A stretch of DNA of 64,000 nt from a gamma proteobacterium symbiont of Ctena orbiculata (GTDB lineage Bacteria > Pseudomonadota > Gammaproteobacteria > Chromatiales > Chromatiaceae). Shown here one piece after another: positions 1 through 10,178 of this stretch. A model generated the notes under the pieces. It searched no databases. It was not told the origin of the DNA and saw nothing but the letters and a program-made list of their open reading frames with translations. Numbering within the stretch: position 1 is the stretch's first letter; every line of letters begins with the position of its first letter. The position numbers were made by a program, and so were the translations under genes. The DNA lies in contig NATV01000105.1 in NCBI GenBank assembly GCA_003094535.1, forward strand, positions 1 through 64,000, given 5' to 3'.

Positions 1-30
1 TAAAAAAATTATGGTAAGACGCAGGATCTT

Positions 31-46
31 GTTACCTGGAGGTAAC
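31..46. promoter_or_regulatory. Palindrome GTTACC-TGGA-GGTAAC, candidate operator copy 1
   Basis: Perfect 6-bp inverted arms; same arms recur at 124-139. Confidence 0.5.
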
Positions 47-123
47 GGTTCGTGAAATTCCCCAACCCTTTCTGGTTTATCCTTTAGTTACATGTCATTA
101 GCAATCCTGTGGGGGGAGCGTAT

Positions 124-139
124 GTTACCGGGAGGTAAC
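124..139. promoter_or_regulatory. Palindrome GTTACC-GGGA-GGTAAC, candidate operator copy 2
   Basis: Perfect 6-bp inverted arms, 93 bp from copy 1. Confidence 0.5.
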
Positions 140-409
140 AAATTGCACGATTAGCGATCACTAATTCTATATCCCAGTGCCTTGACAGTGATTGCATCTC
201 GATGTGGAAGGAGCGACAACAACTAACGCAAAATCCAGATTGCTAGCAGATTCTGCTATTCTTGCAGAATAACAATGATGAAAGCCCAGGGTGAAGTAAC
301 CAGAAACGACCCTCGTTCTCTCTAGGGAATAGATGATATTTGTCGCAATGCAGGTGCCGTGACATAACTTAGCAGTATCCCTGAGAAGTTATATGCATGA
401 GGAACCCAA

Positions 410-1279
410 GTGCGATTGTGCATTTTGTTTTTGCTTTTCTGGATTACACCGATTCAGGCAGCCAGTGCGGACACACCTATCCGCTTTGGGTTGACGGCTG
501 TCGTAATCACTGAAAACCTCAGATTTCTGGATCAATGGAGTCAATACCTGGAGCATAAAATTGGCCGCAAGGTCGAGTTTGTGCAGAGAAGATCCTATCG
601 GGAGGTTATGGATCTGTTGGCGTCAGGGGCTATCGATTTTGCCTGGATTTGCGGTTATCCCTACGTCCAGGCAAAAGATTCGGATTTGCTTCAACTCCTG
701 ACAGTACCCATCTACAGGGGATCACCTCATTACCATTCCTATATCATTGTTCATGAAAGCAGCCCCTATAAAAGGTTTAGTGACCTGAAGGGGAAAAGCT
801 TTGCCTTCTCTGATCCCGATTCCAATTCAGGATTCCTCTATCCTCTTGCCTTGATCGCAAAAAAAGGTGAGACGCCAGAACACTATTTTCGCCAGACATT
901 TTTCACTTTCAACCATGCCGAGACGGTACAAGCCGTTGCCGAACAGGTTGCGGATGGCGGCGCCGTAGACTCATACATATGGGAATATATTGCCGTCTTC
1001 AGACCTCAGATAACTGAAAAAACCCGGATTATAAAGAAATCGCCAAGCTTTGGTTTTCCGCCTATTGTTAATCGGATGGGTGTAGATGCCGCTACCGTAG
1101 CACAGATGAGGCAGACGCTTGAGGAGATGATTGATGATATAAACGGCAAGGAACTGCTCGACAGACTCAAGCTTGACGGCTTCGGCAGTTATTCGGATTC
1201 TCTGTTCAATGAAATCCGCGCTTTGGAACATGCTGTGCAAAGAACAAATCCCAGGCACAGCGTGGTAAAAACCGATTGA
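410..1279 (+). CDS. PhnD-like periplasmic substrate-binding protein
   Basis: 289 aa, N-terminal signal peptide, PhnD-type motifs (RRSYREVMDLLASGAIDFAWICGYPYV, DPDSNSGFLYPLALI); followed by a two-component system. Confidence 0.85.
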   Translation: MRLCILFLLFWITPIQAASADTPIRFGLTAVVITENLRFLDQWSQYLEHKIGRKVEFVQRRSYREVMDLLASGAIDFAWICGYPYVQAKDSDLLQLLTVPIYRGSPHYHSYIIVHESSPYKRFSDLKGKSFAFSDPDSNSGFLYPLALIAKKGETPEHYFRQTFFTFNHAETVQAVAEQVADGGAVDSYIWEYIAVFRPQITEKTRIIKKSPSFGFPPIVNRMGVDAATVAQMRQTLEEMIDDINGKELLDRLKLDGFGSYSDSLFNEIRALEHAVQRTNPRHSVVKTD

Positions 1280-1286
1280 TTAAAGA

Positions 1287-2767
1287 TTGCATATGGCGTT
1301 ATTGAACACAACATCCTGGTCATTGGCATTTAAGTTGTCCCTCACGATAACGGCGGTCGTCACCAGTGTCGGCTTTCTCATCGGGATACTGATGGTTGTT
1401 CAGGATTGGAAGCGTTTTCAAAACGACCTGGCTGAGAAGGCGCTGCTGCTGTCTGAATCGATATCGATCACTGCGCCAAAGGCAATGCTGCGCAAGGACT
1501 ACTGGTCGCTCTACCTCAGTCTGAAGAACATGGCCTCCAAGGGCCCAGGTGCCAGAAGCGAACATGAAATTACAGATGCAATGATATTGGATGCCGATGG
1601 TATAGTTCAGGCGCACCTCCACCCTGCGGAACACCCGATTGGCCTTCTCTTTTCCCCGGAAAATGAAGATGACAAGGCTCTGTTTAGAGAGGCGATGACC
1701 GTACGGACTCCACTGTGTTAAGCAGTGACGATTTTTCCAAGGATGGATTTCAGGAAGGCGTCGTGCCCCTGTTCTCGGATCAAAAATATCTTGGTGTGGT
1801 CCGGGTTCGCCTTTCTGTCGCCAGTCTATTTGAAAAGACAAAGTCTACTGCCGTGATCATTCTTCTATCAATTTTGCTATTCGTCTTTATCGGAAGCCTG
1901 CTGGGCACTATCGTATCGAGGCGGGTGGTGGGATCTTTGACTGCCATCACGCGCGGCCTGGAAGCGGTCGGTCGGGGGGAGATGACCGATTTTTCACCAA
2001 TCCCTGTGAAAGAGGGGGGCGAAATAGGTCGGCTTAGTGTGACCTTCAACCAAATCATGTCTGAACTTGCAGAAAAAAAGATGCTCGAGGAAGAGATAGC
2101 AATGAGCGAGAAGCTGGTCGCCCTCGGAAGAATTACCGCAGGTGTGGCACACGAGGTGAACAATCCGCTAGCGGGGCTTCTGAACTGCATAGATACACTC
2201 CGCAAACATCCAAACGATAAGGTATTGATCGATCGCTATCTTCCGGTGATCGACCAGGGACTGCATCGAATCAAGGATATTGTCCATAACCTCCTCGTCG
2301 GGCTCAAGATCGAAGAGAGTGTTGAAATGATCACTACAGAGCAGGTTGAAAAACTTCATGATCTGGTTCTGGCGGAGATTGGTGAAAGAGAGATCGAAAT
2401 TATCTGGGAAAACACCACCGACAGGGACCTCTTCATACCGGGAAAGACCGAACAGATAATCTGCAATCTGTTGAAGAATGCGGTTGAAATCGTTCCTGAA
2501 AACGGAATTGTCTGCTTCAATATGTCTCAACAGGGAGCCAGCCTTGTGATCGAGGTTAGCGACAATGGTCCCGGCGTCGCCTCAAACATAAGGAATCAAA
2601 TGTTCGACCCCTTCTTTACCACCAAGCCAAATGGCACGGGATTGGGACTATGGGTTGTCTATCGCTTGGTGCAGAGTATGCAAGGTGTCATTGAAGTAAA
2701 GAGTGAAGCCGGAATAGGTACCACATTTCTCATTGATCTACCGGTAATAAACAGGCGGGCGGCATAA
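1287..2767 (+). pseudogene. Sensor histidine kinase (sensor/TM-HAMP-HisKA-HATPase) split by an apparent frameshift
   Basis: ORFs 1287-1721 and 1715-2767 are collinear halves of one kinase; HAMP, H-box (VAHEVNNPLAGLLN) and G-box (GTGLGLWVVYRLV) lie in the second. Confidence 0.75.
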
Positions 2768-4155
2768 TGCAAAATACTATCGAGCAAACGGTAAACAGGG
2801 GCGATTTCACTGACTTATGTGTGTTGCTCGTTGAAGATGATGAGATTATGCGAATGTCCCTGGCGGACAGGCTGCGCATTGAATCCATCCCCGTGCGTGA
2901 TGTCGGTGATACCGCCAGTGCGAAAAAAGAGCTGAAAAAGGGTGATATCGATCTGGTCGTTACCGACGTCCTGCTGCCTGACGGTACAGGCATTGAACTG
3001 TTTTCGGATATTTCTCACAACTTTCCAGGCATACCCGTCATCCTCATGACGGCCTATGGCGATATATCGGACGCTGTGGCGGTGGTCAAGGATGGCGCCT
3101 TGGACTATCTGACAAAGCCATTCGACATAAATGACTTTATGAAGTGTGTGACCCATCAACTCTCCTCGATATCCGATATACATTTAATGGCCAATAGTGA
3201 CGGGGACGACATCAATTATTTCAAACCGGGGAGCGGCTGTCTCGGCAAAAGTGACGCCATGCGCAGGATCGAGAGACTTGTCGCGCGCCTTAGAGATAGC
3301 GACAGTTCCATATTGCTGACGGGTGAGTCTGGAGTGGGAAAAGAAGTCGTTGCCAACCTGATACACCAAAACAGTCTCAGGTCACAGGGTCCCATGGTGA
3401 GTGTAAACTGCGCGGCCCTGCCATCGACACTGATCGAAAGCGAACTCTTCGGCCATGAAAAGGGGGCATTTACCGGTGCGACACAACTGCGGAAAGGACG
3501 CTTTGAGCAGGCGCAAGGGGGAACCATATTTCTCGATGAGATCGCTGAAGTGTCGCCTGACATACAGGTTAAGCTGCTGAGAGTGCTGCAGGAGAGGGAG
3601 TTCGAGCGCGTGGGAGGCTCTACGCCAATCCCGCTTGACGTAAGGGTGATTGCCGCGACCCAGGCCAAACTCGACAAGTCCATTGAAACAAATGAATTCA
3701 GGCCGGATCTCTATTGGCGTCTAAACGTTATACATATAGATATCCCGCCGTTGCGGCAACGCAGGGAGGATATTGTCTATCTTGCCAGGCAGTTCGTCAA
3801 CCAACTTGTGAAAAGTAAACACGGAAGTATAAAAGGTTTATCGAAGGAGGCTGAACTCCATCTGCAATCCATGACTTACCCTGGTAATGTTCGCGAACTG
3901 AAGAACGTCATCGAAAGAGCCGTCACGCTGTGCGACGGGCCCTGGATACGTAAAAGCGATCTGTCGATCAGCGAGCAGAATGAATCGTTCAATGACACCA
4001 CCACACTCAAAGAATCGATTGAAGCGGCGGAACGGGAATCCATCATCAGAGCATTGGCGGAAAACAGCGGCAGAATTGCCCAGACCGCAAATTCACTCGG
4101 CATATCGCGAAAAAACCTTTGGCAGAAAATGAAACGCTATGGGATAGATAAGTAG
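2767..4155 (+). CDS. Sigma54-dependent NtrC-family response regulator (REC-AAA+-Fis HTH)
   Basis: REC domain, Walker A GESGVGKE, GAFTGA motif, C-terminal Fis-type HTH. Confidence 0.95.
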   Translation: MQNTIEQTVNRGDFTDLCVLLVEDDEIMRMSLADRLRIESIPVRDVGDTASAKKELKKGDIDLVVTDVLLPDGTGIELFSDISHNFPGIPVILMTAYGDISDAVAVVKDGALDYLTKPFDINDFMKCVTHQLSSISDIHLMANSDGDDINYFKPGSGCLGKSDAMRRIERLVARLRDSDSSILLTGESGVGKEVVANLIHQNSLRSQGPMVSVNCAALPSTLIESELFGHEKGAFTGATQLRKGRFEQAQGGTIFLDEIAEVSPDIQVKLLRVLQEREFERVGGSTPIPLDVRVIAATQAKLDKSIETNEFRPDLYWRLNVIHIDIPPLRQRREDIVYLARQFVNQLVKSKHGSIKGLSKEAELHLQSMTYPGNVRELKNVIERAVTLCDGPWIRKSDLSISEQNESFNDTTTLKESIEAAERESIIRALAENSGRIAQTANSLGISRKNLWQKMKRYGIDK

Positions 4156-4369
4156 CTGCCAAGGCAAAACAGGATTTTGAATAATCTTGCCGGTCATATC
4201 GATTGGACTGGCTGCGTCGCCTGATCGGTCAGCCTGACCAGAGGCTCGAGATCATACATAGTCTATTACCAAATATCCATTTCAGCTATACAAAAACTGT
4301 TTCACAGAGCAATTGTTGTTAATATAGGAGATGCTTGCTCTATGTCCCTAGTTAAAATGATTCGCATAG

Positions 4370-4657
4370 ATGAATAAAAAGAATTTTCCCTTTGTTGCCT
4401 TGAGCCTGGGCCTGTTAACCATGCTGGTTGTGATGAAAGGTGTCCAAACGCGGGCTGATGGATCTACCAGTATTCCCCTGTTGACGCTTCTCGTTGTCAG
4501 CGAGTTCGCCTTTTTCGTGACCGCCATAGGTGGTTACTTAGGGATCAGGCAGATACGTGCAAGCGGCATGAGGCCGCTCTACACCGGCATCACGCTATTC
4601 TGCATTTTGCTCTCTGTCGGTTTTCTGTTGCTGGGGATAAGGCTATGGCCGAACTAA
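4370..4657 (+). CDS. Small hypothetical membrane protein
   Basis: 95 aa with about three hydrophobic segments. Confidence 0.6.
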   Translation: MNKKNFPFVALSLGLLTMLVVMKGVQTRADGSTSIPLLTLLVVSEFAFFVTAIGGYLGIRQIRASGMRPLYTGITLFCILLSVGFLLLGIRLWPN

Positions 4658-4664
4658 ACCGGCA

Positions 4665-5144
4665 CTAAGGCTGATCCGTGCCAAACATCTCCTCTATTAA
4701 CCTGTTCCTTACCGCCATCAGTATCCTGCCATAGGTGTTGTGACCTCGTCCGTCGCGGCCACAGCCCCAGAAATAGTCGAATTGACTGTTCTCGACGATC
4801 TTCCGGTCCTTGGTGGCGAGCAGTGCATTGGCTGCTTCCAGATGGGTGCGGCATTTTATATAGATAGCGCGGGTCATGATGGTATCTTTGACCTTTTTCC
4901 AGTCATTGCGGATATGTTTCTTGTTATTCGCGGCGAGCTTTTGCGCCTTGGCGGGATGGTCGGCATCGCGTATGGCGTTGCGCAGTTCGCCGGGTTTGAA
5001 TTTCATCCCCTGGTAGTAGTGCTCCACCGAGGGCCAGGTGTCGCCGTCAAGTTCAAACCCATGCCTGGAATAACTGGAGAGGAGATCCAAGGGATCTGTG
5101 CGTGATACGTAATGCGGCGATGATTCCGACTTCGAAAAAAACAT
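4665..5144 (-). CDS. NADAR family protein (YbiA-like)
   Basis: Motifs WPSVEHYYQGMKF and FDYFWGCGRDGRGHNTYGRILMAVR. Confidence 0.88.
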   Translation of the reverse strand: MFFSKSESSPHYVSRTDPLDLLSSYSRHGFELDGDTWPSVEHYYQGMKFKPGELRNAIRDADHPAKAQKLAANNKKHIRNDWKKVKDTIMTRAIYIKCRTHLEAANALLATKDRKIVENSQFDYFWGCGRDGRGHNTYGRILMAVRNRLIEEMFGTDQP

Positions 5145-5308
5145 CTCTGAGTACCTGTGATCTTATCTTGTGGGTCTAATTCTCTCTTAACAGAACCTGC
5201 TATCCAAGTAGTGGTACCTGTCCCAGTCGATTGAGTGCCTGAGTGACGAGGATGAGCTTAATCCCGACCTGGTCCGCAAGTTGTGAATTTATCTGCCGGT
5301 CCTGAATC

Positions 5309-6514
5309 TCAGCCGAGTTCGAGTTCAAACCTGCCGTCGAGCGGATCGGTAACGCCGGTATCAAGGCGGGAACACTCCCGCGCCATGGTTTGGCGGAGCC
5401 ATCCCCGGTCCTGCTTCGAGGGGTAGTGCAGCCTGAATTTTCTGATCTGCATCGGCGTCATCACGAACCTGGCCAGGCCGCCGCTGCCGGGCTTGAAGGT
5501 GAGGAAGTAAGCCAGGGTCAGATCGTCGCGAAATGCGTCATATCTACCTATGCCCTCATAGTCGTTGAGAAAGTCGCCGCAGCCGTAGAGGATGGGAGCG
5601 CCATGGTAGAGCTCGATGCCTTTCGGGTGATGGGATGAGTGGCCGTGTACGGTATCCGCACCAGCCTCATCGATCAGCCAGCGGGCGAAGCGGCGCTGTT
5701 CTGCCGGAATCTCATATCCCCAGTTATCACCCCAGTGAATGGAGACGACTACCAGGTCGTCCGTCCGCTTCCTGGCAGCGATATCATCGGCCAGACGGTT
5801 GGCCTCGGCGCTGTTGAGCGACTTCAAGAGTGCCACGCCGGGACGGTTTTTATCCGCCCGCCACACCAGGGGGACGCCGCTGGAGTGGTGGGCAAGGGCA
5901 TAGAGGAGCACCCGTCCCTTACCCGGAAGGTCGAAGATCAAGGGGGCTTCGGCCTGCAAGCTGTCCGCCCCGGCACCGGCGTAACCGATGTCATGGCTGT
6001 CAAGGCTCGACAGGGTTTCCGACAATCCTTCATAACCCCAGTCCATCACATGGTTGTTGGCGAGCACGCAGGCGTCTATTTTGGCGGCGCTTAGGCAGGG
6101 CGTGTTTCGGGGGTGCATGCGGTAATTGATCCCCTTGCGTGGCCAATAGCGTTCACTGGTGGTGATGGCGGTTTCGAGATTGACGATCCGCAGGTCGGGA
6201 GCGAAGTGGTCGCATTCGGTCAAGGCGTCGCCCCATATATAGTCGAAGGGTACCTGCCTGGGTATGCGTCCGCTCTTGGCCTCGGCAATCCTCACATAGT
6301 CCATGGCGCTCTTGAGATAGGACTCGTGGATCCGCGGTTTGCCGGGGTAGGGCAGGATCTGATCGATGCCGCGTCCGGTCATGACATCACCGCAGAGAAA
6401 AAGGATGATTGTTTCGTCTTTGGCTTCGGCTTGGTCCTTGCCATGGACCATCCTGCCCATGCCGAAACCGACCGTGCCCAGTCCAAGCAGATGGAGAAAC
6501 GTTCGTCTATGCAT
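5309..6514 (-). CDS. CapA family (poly-gamma-glutamate synthesis-like) protein with Tat-like signal
   Basis: MHRRTFLHLLGLGTVGFG N-terminus; LFLCGDVMTGRG, NLETAIT, NNHVMDWG, GHSSHHPKGIE motifs. Confidence 0.9.
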   Translation of the reverse strand: MHRRTFLHLLGLGTVGFGMGRMVHGKDQAEAKDETIILFLCGDVMTGRGIDQILPYPGKPRIHESYLKSAMDYVRIAEAKSGRIPRQVPFDYIWGDALTECDHFAPDLRIVNLETAITTSERYWPRKGINYRMHPRNTPCLSAAKIDACVLANNHVMDWGYEGLSETLSSLDSHDIGYAGAGADSLQAEAPLIFDLPGKGRVLLYALAHHSSGVPLVWRADKNRPGVALLKSLNSAEANRLADDIAARKRTDDLVVVSIHWGDNWGYEIPAEQRRFARWLIDEAGADTVHGHSSHHPKGIELYHGAPILYGCGDFLNDYEGIGRYDAFRDDLTLAYFLTFKPGSGGLARFVMTPMQIRKFRLHYPSKQDRGWLRQTMARECSRLDTGVTDPLDGRFELELG

Positions 6515-9368
6515 CGGGTGTGCCTGCCGGTTTTACCTCCCGCTCATTGCAATGGCGTGCGATCACTTCCCTGGCGGCGACTTGAAGTCGAACGGCCTCC
6601 GCCCAATCATCACCCTTCGGTTCCAGGGGCGGCGTGATGATGATCCGCACGGCGCCGTGATGCGGAAAACTGGAATCGGACTGCAGGATGGCGCGGGTGC
6701 CCCGGATGGTGACCGGCACGATCGAAACGCCGCTATGTGCCGCGGTGACAAAGGCCCCCATCTGGAAAGGGAGCAGACCCGGCTCGGCACGGAAGGTGCC
6801 TTCGGGATAGATGGCAAGGGAATGGCCGGCTTCTAGATAGCGGACGAACTCCTCGGTGGCCGTGGCGCTGCGCTTGGTGTCGAAACGCTCCACGAAGAGG
6901 GTATCGAGACGTTGCAGAAACAGCCGGGAGTGGAACTTCTCCGCCAGTTCGCGCTTCGCCACATAGACGAAATCGCGGGGTATGCCGTCGATCAGCGCCA
7001 GGGTATCGAGATAGCTGGCATGGTTGGCCACCAGGATGACCGGGCGATCGGCCGGGGGCAGATGCTCCACGCCTTCGACATGGAGCGGTGTGGCGGTGAG
7101 GCGGCGCAGCAGGCGGATCGCCTTGCGGATCAGGTTCCAGCGCCAGGAGAGGCGGGGCAAGAGCACGACGGAGAGCCATACCAGGGGAACCAGGGCGTAG
7201 AAGACAGTCCAGGCATAGCCGGCGAAGAGGTAGCGGGATGCTCCCCGGCGGATATGGCGCAGGCGCTCCGCCAACCCCGACAGCAGCAGGCTCAGTATCT
7301 GCAACGGCAGCGGGCGCTGGCCCCGTCCCAGGCGCCTCTGCTCATAGAGGGTGCGCATGGCGCTCCGGCGCAGTTTGCCGCTGGAGGTCTTCAATACGGT
7401 ATGCGGCGGTGCCAGCAGCAGATCGTCCGGCGGCATCCCGAGCAGGTCGATGGTCTTCTCCCGGATTGCCTGGCGCAGCGCTTCCCTGCGTTGCGGATCC
7501 TCCTCCCGGGTCTCCGCCACGACGACCAGCCGCTCGCTGCCGGTGGCGCTGTCTGTGCTGGGAAATACCGCCACGCAGCCCTTGCGGATGCCGGTGATCT
7601 CACCCACCAGCAGTTCCAGCTCATAGGGGTAGATGTTGCGTCCGCCGCGGATGATCATCTCCTTGATGCGTCCGGTGATATAGATATCCCCGTCGGCGAG
7701 ATAGGCGCGATCGCCGGTATCCAACCAGCCGTTCCTGAAAAGACCTGCGCTGGCTTCGGGATTGTCGAAATAGCCGCTGGTGGCGGAGGGTCCCTGAAAC
7801 TCGAGCCGTCCCTCCTTGCGGTCGGGCAGGGGGTTGTCGGCACCATCCACAACCTGAACCCGGTAACCGGGAAGCGGCCGGCCGCAGGCGACGACGGTGA
7901 GTGGATCGGGATCACTCTCCGCGGCAGGCATGGCGTCGCCACTGAGCATGAAACGGTCTCTGTTTATGCGATCGATGAGCGGACCGCGCAGTGGGGGCGG
8001 GAAGGCCAGGCCCACGGCAACCTCCGCCAGGCCGTAGACCGGGGCCAGGGCGCCTGCGTTGAGGCCGTAGGGCCCGAAGCGGCGGTTGAATCCCTCCAGG
8101 GTGGTGGCGCTGACCGGCTCGGCACCGTTGAAGGCGAAACGCCAGGAGCTGAGATCGAGCCCCTCCAGCTCCTCGTCCGCGACCTTGCTGAGACAAAGCT
8201 CGTATCCGAAGTTGGGAGAGGCGGAGAGGGTTCCCCGATGGCGATGGATGGTCCAGAGCCAGCGCGAGGGGCGTGCAAGGAAACGCAACGGCGACATGAT
8301 CACCAGCTGCATGCCGAAATAGAGGCTGCCGAGCCAGGCGCCGATCAGGCCCATGTCGTGATAGAGGGGTAGCCAGCTGACAAAGACATCCTCGGGCGTG
8401 ACCTCTACCGCCTTCCCCATGGTACGGATATTGGCGAGTAGATTGGCATGGCTGAGCACCACCCCCTTGGGATCTCCGGTACTGCCGGAAGAGTATTGCA
8501 GAAAAGCGATATCCTCACCCTTCCTGGGCGCTGCGGGAGGAGGAGCCGTCGCCTTGTCGAGTTCGGACCAATCGACGATATGGTGCAGCGAGGGCACCTG
8601 GGTTTTGAACAGGCGGGCTACCCGATGCGCCTCCTGGAAGCTGATCAAAATGCGGACCCCGGCATTTCGCAGAATATGCCCATGGCGGCGGAGATGCTCC
8701 TCCAACTGCGAGGGACGGGTTGGTGGATAGATGGGCACCGGGACCGCGCCCGCCAGCAGCACGCCGAAAAAACTGAAGAAATAGCTCTCGCCGGTGGGCA
8801 GCATCAACGCCACCCGGTCGCCCGGTCGCACCGAGCGTTCCCACAGTGCCGATGCCACTCTGATTGCGCCCTGCCAGAGATCCCGGTAGCTTATCTCATC
8901 GGGATCTTCTTGACTGCCGTAATGCAGGATATGGACCCGCTCCGGCTGGTGATCCAGATGCCAGGCCAGTACCTCCATCAGGGTCGAGGCCGCAGAGGGG
9001 AGAGTCGAAACCGCTGCTTGCCGCTCGCCGTATGTCTTGGGCGCTTTTACCTCCGCCATACCGGCTGCCTGAGTCATCAGTGTGAGTAGCCCATGGGGTG
9101 TTTCAGCGAGCAGCGCCTCGTCAGGCAGGATGATGGAGAATCTCTCGTTGATGCGGGAGACCAACTCGGCACGTGCCAGGCTGTTAAGTCCCAGGTCGTG
9201 CTCCAGGCGAGACTCCAGATTCAGCTTATGCTTGGTACGGTCGGTATCGGCTGTCTCATCGAGCAATCCCTGAACCACGGCCAGCAGGGTATCCGCGGAG
9301 ATCCCGTTTTCGCGGTTCTGTCCATCGTCTTGTGGTCGGATGATCATGGTGATGGACCTGATAACCAA
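6507..9368 (-). CDS. Fused acyl carrier domain + fatty acyl-AMP ligase + 1-acylglycerol-3-phosphate O-acyltransferase
   Basis: 953 aa: ACP-like DLGLNSLARAEL; FAAL-like FLQYSSGSTGDPKGV, WLPLYHDMGLIG, GRIKEMIIRGGRNIYP; PlsC-like NHASYLD and YPEGTFR. Confidence 0.92.
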   Translation of the reverse strand: MVIRSITMIIRPQDDGQNRENGISADTLLAVVQGLLDETADTDRTKHKLNLESRLEHDLGLNSLARAELVSRINERFSIILPDEALLAETPHGLLTLMTQAAGMAEVKAPKTYGERQAAVSTLPSAASTLMEVLAWHLDHQPERVHILHYGSQEDPDEISYRDLWQGAIRVASALWERSVRPGDRVALMLPTGESYFFSFFGVLLAGAVPVPIYPPTRPSQLEEHLRRHGHILRNAGVRILISFQEAHRVARLFKTQVPSLHHIVDWSELDKATAPPPAAPRKGEDIAFLQYSSGSTGDPKGVVLSHANLLANIRTMGKAVEVTPEDVFVSWLPLYHDMGLIGAWLGSLYFGMQLVIMSPLRFLARPSRWLWTIHRHRGTLSASPNFGYELCLSKVADEELEGLDLSSWRFAFNGAEPVSATTLEGFNRRFGPYGLNAGALAPVYGLAEVAVGLAFPPPLRGPLIDRINRDRFMLSGDAMPAAESDPDPLTVVACGRPLPGYRVQVVDGADNPLPDRKEGRLEFQGPSATSGYFDNPEASAGLFRNGWLDTGDRAYLADGDIYITGRIKEMIIRGGRNIYPYELELLVGEITGIRKGCVAVFPSTDSATGSERLVVVAETREEDPQRREALRQAIREKTIDLLGMPPDDLLLAPPHTVLKTSSGKLRRSAMRTLYEQRRLGRGQRPLPLQILSLLLSGLAERLRHIRRGASRYLFAGYAWTVFYALVPLVWLSVVLLPRLSWRWNLIRKAIRLLRRLTATPLHVEGVEHLPPADRPVILVANHASYLDTLALIDGIPRDFVYVAKRELAEKFHSRLFLQRLDTLFVERFDTKRSATATEEFVRYLEAGHSLAIYPEGTFRAEPGLLPFQMGAFVTAAHSGVSIVPVTIRGTRAILQSDSSFPHHGAVRIIITPPLEPKGDDWAEAVRLQVAAREVIARHCNEREVKPAGTPDA

Positions 9369-9609
9369 GTGTCACACAAACTGTAATAGCGGTGCATCAG
9401 TGTCTGGTGCATGGCATGTGTCGATGCGAATGCGCGTTATGTTGACCAATATGGCAGGTCAAGTTCGATGGTTGTCGATCCGGCCCTCCGGCCCGGCTTC
9501 TAGTCTTAGTCTAGAATAAAAAGTGATTTCTCACACCTGCACAGTGATATGATTAAGCCTCTTCACGCGCAGTGCGTCCATGTCGTGATCTGAATCTGTT
9601 TGTCCGGCA

Positions 9610-10014
9610 ATGGCGGACCTCCCGGGATTGTCCTGTCATCAGTTTATCGGCATGCAAAAGGGAATTTTATTAACTATGCGAAGCTCACTGACAATTAAGC
9701 GGATTTCATCCCTGACATTGCTGAAGATAATGCTTGTCACGGTACTCTTCCCGTGGATTCTGCTTGATACGGCTATCATTCTTGGCCATTTGATAAATGG
9801 CGACTTTGTCGTAACTTACACAAGGGGAGAGGGCACTGAAAAAACCACCGAGCAGATGTCGTTGTGGATCTACATACTGATATCTTACCCGGCATTTGTA
9901 CTGTTGGGTGTTCTGTTTACCCTGTTCTTGTGGATGCCCAGTGCTTTTTCGCTTTGGCTTTGGTCTCGTTTCCGTAACATGCGAATCGATTACTATGAGC
10001 TCGATGACGGGTAG
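9610..10014 (+). CDS. Hypothetical membrane protein (start probably at an internal ATG, 9652 or 9676)
   Basis: Two predicted TM helices. Confidence 0.5.
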   Translation: MADLPGLSCHQFIGMQKGILLTMRSSLTIKRISSLTLLKIMLVTVLFPWILLDTAIILGHLINGDFVVTYTRGEGTEKTTEQMSLWIYILISYPAFVLLGVLFTLFLWMPSAFSLWLWSRFRNMRIDYYELDDG

Positions 10015-10178
10015 ACTGTCCACAAGGTCGTGGTCGTTCTCAACTCCTTGCTCGGGAGCTTGTTTGTATAGGATATGACCGGGCGCCATGTCATCGACTT
10101 CCTGTTTTGGATTGTCACTGACTGTATCGCGTACGACATCATTGATTAGGGTATAGATTAAGATCAGGATGGACTGGT

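Noticed and set aside
140-409. Sigma54 -24/-12 promoter before the PhnD-like gene
   Set aside because: No acceptable TGGCAC-N5-TTGCW match found by eye.
6912-8372. 486-aa plus-strand ORF opposite the ACP-FAAL-PlsC gene
   Set aside because: Antisense shadow; sense strand has full catalytic motifs.
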